Assembly: GCF_902459615.1 (NCBI RefSeq)
Contig: NZ_CABPSA010000008.1
Span: forward strand, 272,590-336,589
Direction of reading: 5' to 3'
DNA length: 64,000 nucleotides
From: Pandoraea commovens
GTDB lineage: Bacteria > Pseudomonadota > Gammaproteobacteria > Burkholderiales > Burkholderiaceae
The notes beneath the pieces are model-generated. The model worked only from the letters and a program-made list of their open reading frames with translations, had not been told where the DNA came from and made no database searches. Of this stretch, positions 63,159-64,000 are shown piece by piece (within the stretch, counting starts at the first letter, position 1; the number at the start of each line of letters is the position of its first letter). Made by a program: the position numbers and the translations under genes.

Positions 63159-63818
63159 ATGACGGAGAAAAACATTCCAGACGCCGCGTCCGCCACGAAC
63201 CCGTTGCAGACGCAGGACAACGAGGCCGTGATTGCGGCGACGCGCCACTGGCTCACGCGCGCCGTGATCGGCCTGAACCTTTGCCCCTTTGCGAAGGCGG
63301 TGCACGTCAAGGATCAGATCCGGTATGTCGTGAGCGCCGCGCGCGATATGGAGGGCGTGCTGCTCGATCTGGAGAGGGAGTTGCAGTGGCTGGCGCAGGC
63401 CGACCCGCAAGCGGTCGATACGACGCTGCTGATCGTGCCGGACGCGTTGCTCGACTTCCACGAGTACAACGACGCATTGTTCTTTGCCGAGCGGATGCTC
63501 AAGCAGTTGCAGCTCGAAGGCGCACTACAGATCGCGAGTTTCCATCCGGACTATCAATTCGAAGGCACCGATCCGGACGACGCCGAGAACTTCACGAACC
63601 GCTCGCCGTATCCGATACTGCATTTACTGCGCGAAGCGAGCATCGACCGCGCGGTGGAAGCCTTCCCGGAAGCGGAAACGATTTACGAACGTAACGAGGC
63701 GCTGATGCGCAAGATGGGTGTCGCGGGCTACCACGAATGGATGGCGCAACCCGCCGAAGACGAAGACGGTGCGAACGACAATGCCATCGATGCTGACGAA
63801 GGTAACGCCGCAAAGTGA
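63159..63818 (+). CDS. DUF1415 family protein
   Basis: 219 aa from the ATG at 63159 (MTEKNIPDAAS); a longer frame to 63060 is less likely. Conserved block WLTRAVIGLNLCPFAKAV near residue 30 and FHPDYQFEGTDPDDAENFTNRSPYP near 125 identify the DUF1415 family, common in Proteobacteria and without an established function. The C-terminal 20 residues are acidic and low complexity. Monocistronic. Confidence 0.9.
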   Translation: MTEKNIPDAASATNPLQTQDNEAVIAATRHWLTRAVIGLNLCPFAKAVHVKDQIRYVVSAARDMEGVLLDLERELQWLAQADPQAVDTTLLIVPDALLDFHEYNDALFFAERMLKQLQLEGALQIASFHPDYQFEGTDPDDAENFTNRSPYPILHLLREASIDRAVEAFPEAETIYERNEALMRKMGVAGYHEWMAQPAEDEDGANDNAIDADEGNAAK

Positions 63819-63827
63819 TGAGGACTG

Positions 63828-63917
63828 CGGAGAGGGGGAGGATTCGATTCCTCTCTCCGGTATTAGCGATACGCCGAAAAACAAAAAAGCCGCGCGACAT
63901 AATCGGGCGGCTTTTCT
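63828..63917 (+). terminator. Hairpins after the DUF1415 gene
   Basis: A first inverted repeat (CGGAGAG ... CTCTCCG, 63828-63859, loop region with TTCGA) is followed by AAAAGCCGC (63885-63893) and GCGGCTTTT (63907-63915), the likely intrinsic terminator with A/T flanks. Confidence 0.65.
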
Positions 63918-64000
63918 GTTGACTGTGACCCGTCCTGAAATAGGTTGTCACTTTTTCGATGCATTGAAGGAGTGGCAAATGGAGCAAGGGTTTAAGCGGA
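63918..64000 (+). mobile_element. Probable left end of an IS3-family element with the start of its orfA
   Basis: TGTGACCCGTCCTGAAATAG begins near 63924 and looks like an IS3-family terminus. AAGGAG precedes an ATG at 63979 encoding MEQGFKR, which is how some IS3-family OrfA transposases start. Only 22 bases of the gene are in the window, so the call rests on recognition of the end and the first residues. Confidence 0.5.

Noticed and set aside
63828-63860. TTCGATTCC within GC stems, resembling a tRNA T-arm or a tRNA-derived attachment site
   Set aside because: The G53-C61 pair is missing and no acceptor stem or anticodon arm is present; it reads better as a terminator hairpin.

Overview
The window is GC-rich (roughly 63% by eye) chromosomal DNA from a betaproteobacterium of the order Burkholderiales. 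The aerobic benzoyl-CoA (box) cluster, an OmpC-like porin, many LysR regulators, a ZTP-riboswitch-glyA-nrdR unit and an NsrR-type hmp operator all fit Burkholderiaceae. Pandoraea is my best guess, from gene content only. I saw no rRNA, tRNA or CRISPR array.

Layout. 1-2.7 kb: a truncated secreted transglutaminase-like gene, selD and an alpha/beta hydrolase. 2.7-12.5 kb: a complete box pathway for benzoate. The leftward operon carries a DUF4863 gene, boxD, benzoate-CoA ligase and the hydrolase. The rightward genes are boxR and boxCBA. Near-consensus sigma70 promoters with TGCA motifs serve both sides. 12.6-19 kb: a PfpI/DJ-1 protein, an orphan kinase-like protein, a LysR/oxidoreductase divergon, and a ZTP riboswitch followed by glyA and nrdR. 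19.2-26.7 kb: two large paralogous autotransporters in tandem, the first behind a Fur-box-like site, then a porin. 28.4-35.2 kb: a LysR regulator divergent from an uncharacterised catabolic set (VOC protein, 3-hydroxyisobutyrate-dehydrogenase-like enzyme, aldehyde dehydrogenase, DUF3100 permease). 35.3-39.6 kb: an EF-hand protein, two small lipoproteins, TetR and LysR regulators, and an orphan HTH gene.

39.8-49.2 kb, leftward: the upper 3-hydroxyanthranilate meta-cleavage pathway (nbaE, nbaF, nbaC, nbaD), then a branched-chain-amino-acid-type ABC transporter interrupted by a formamidase-like hydrolase. Together they look like uptake and degradation of an aminoaromatic compound. The lower pathway (oxalocrotonate decarboxylase onward) is not in the window. 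49.4-51.8 kb: two tandem copies of a cassette (leader, unknown gene, hairpin). 51.8-58.6 kb: an SRPBCC protein, then LacI regulator, ABC transporter and GpdQ-type phosphodiesterase, apparently for import and hydrolysis of an organophosphodiester. 58.6-63.8 kb: hmp with two NsrR-like boxes, two related ankyrin-like proteins and a DUF1415 gene. The last 80 bases look like the left end of an IS3-family element.

Two copies of a 264-267 bp MITE with about 29-bp terminal inverted repeats and TA duplications lie at 2.7 kb and 33.35 kb in opposite orientation. Least explained are the duplicated 49.4-51.8 kb cassette with its Shine-Dalgarno-sequestering hairpin, the modular ankyrin-like pair and the orphan kinase-like protein.
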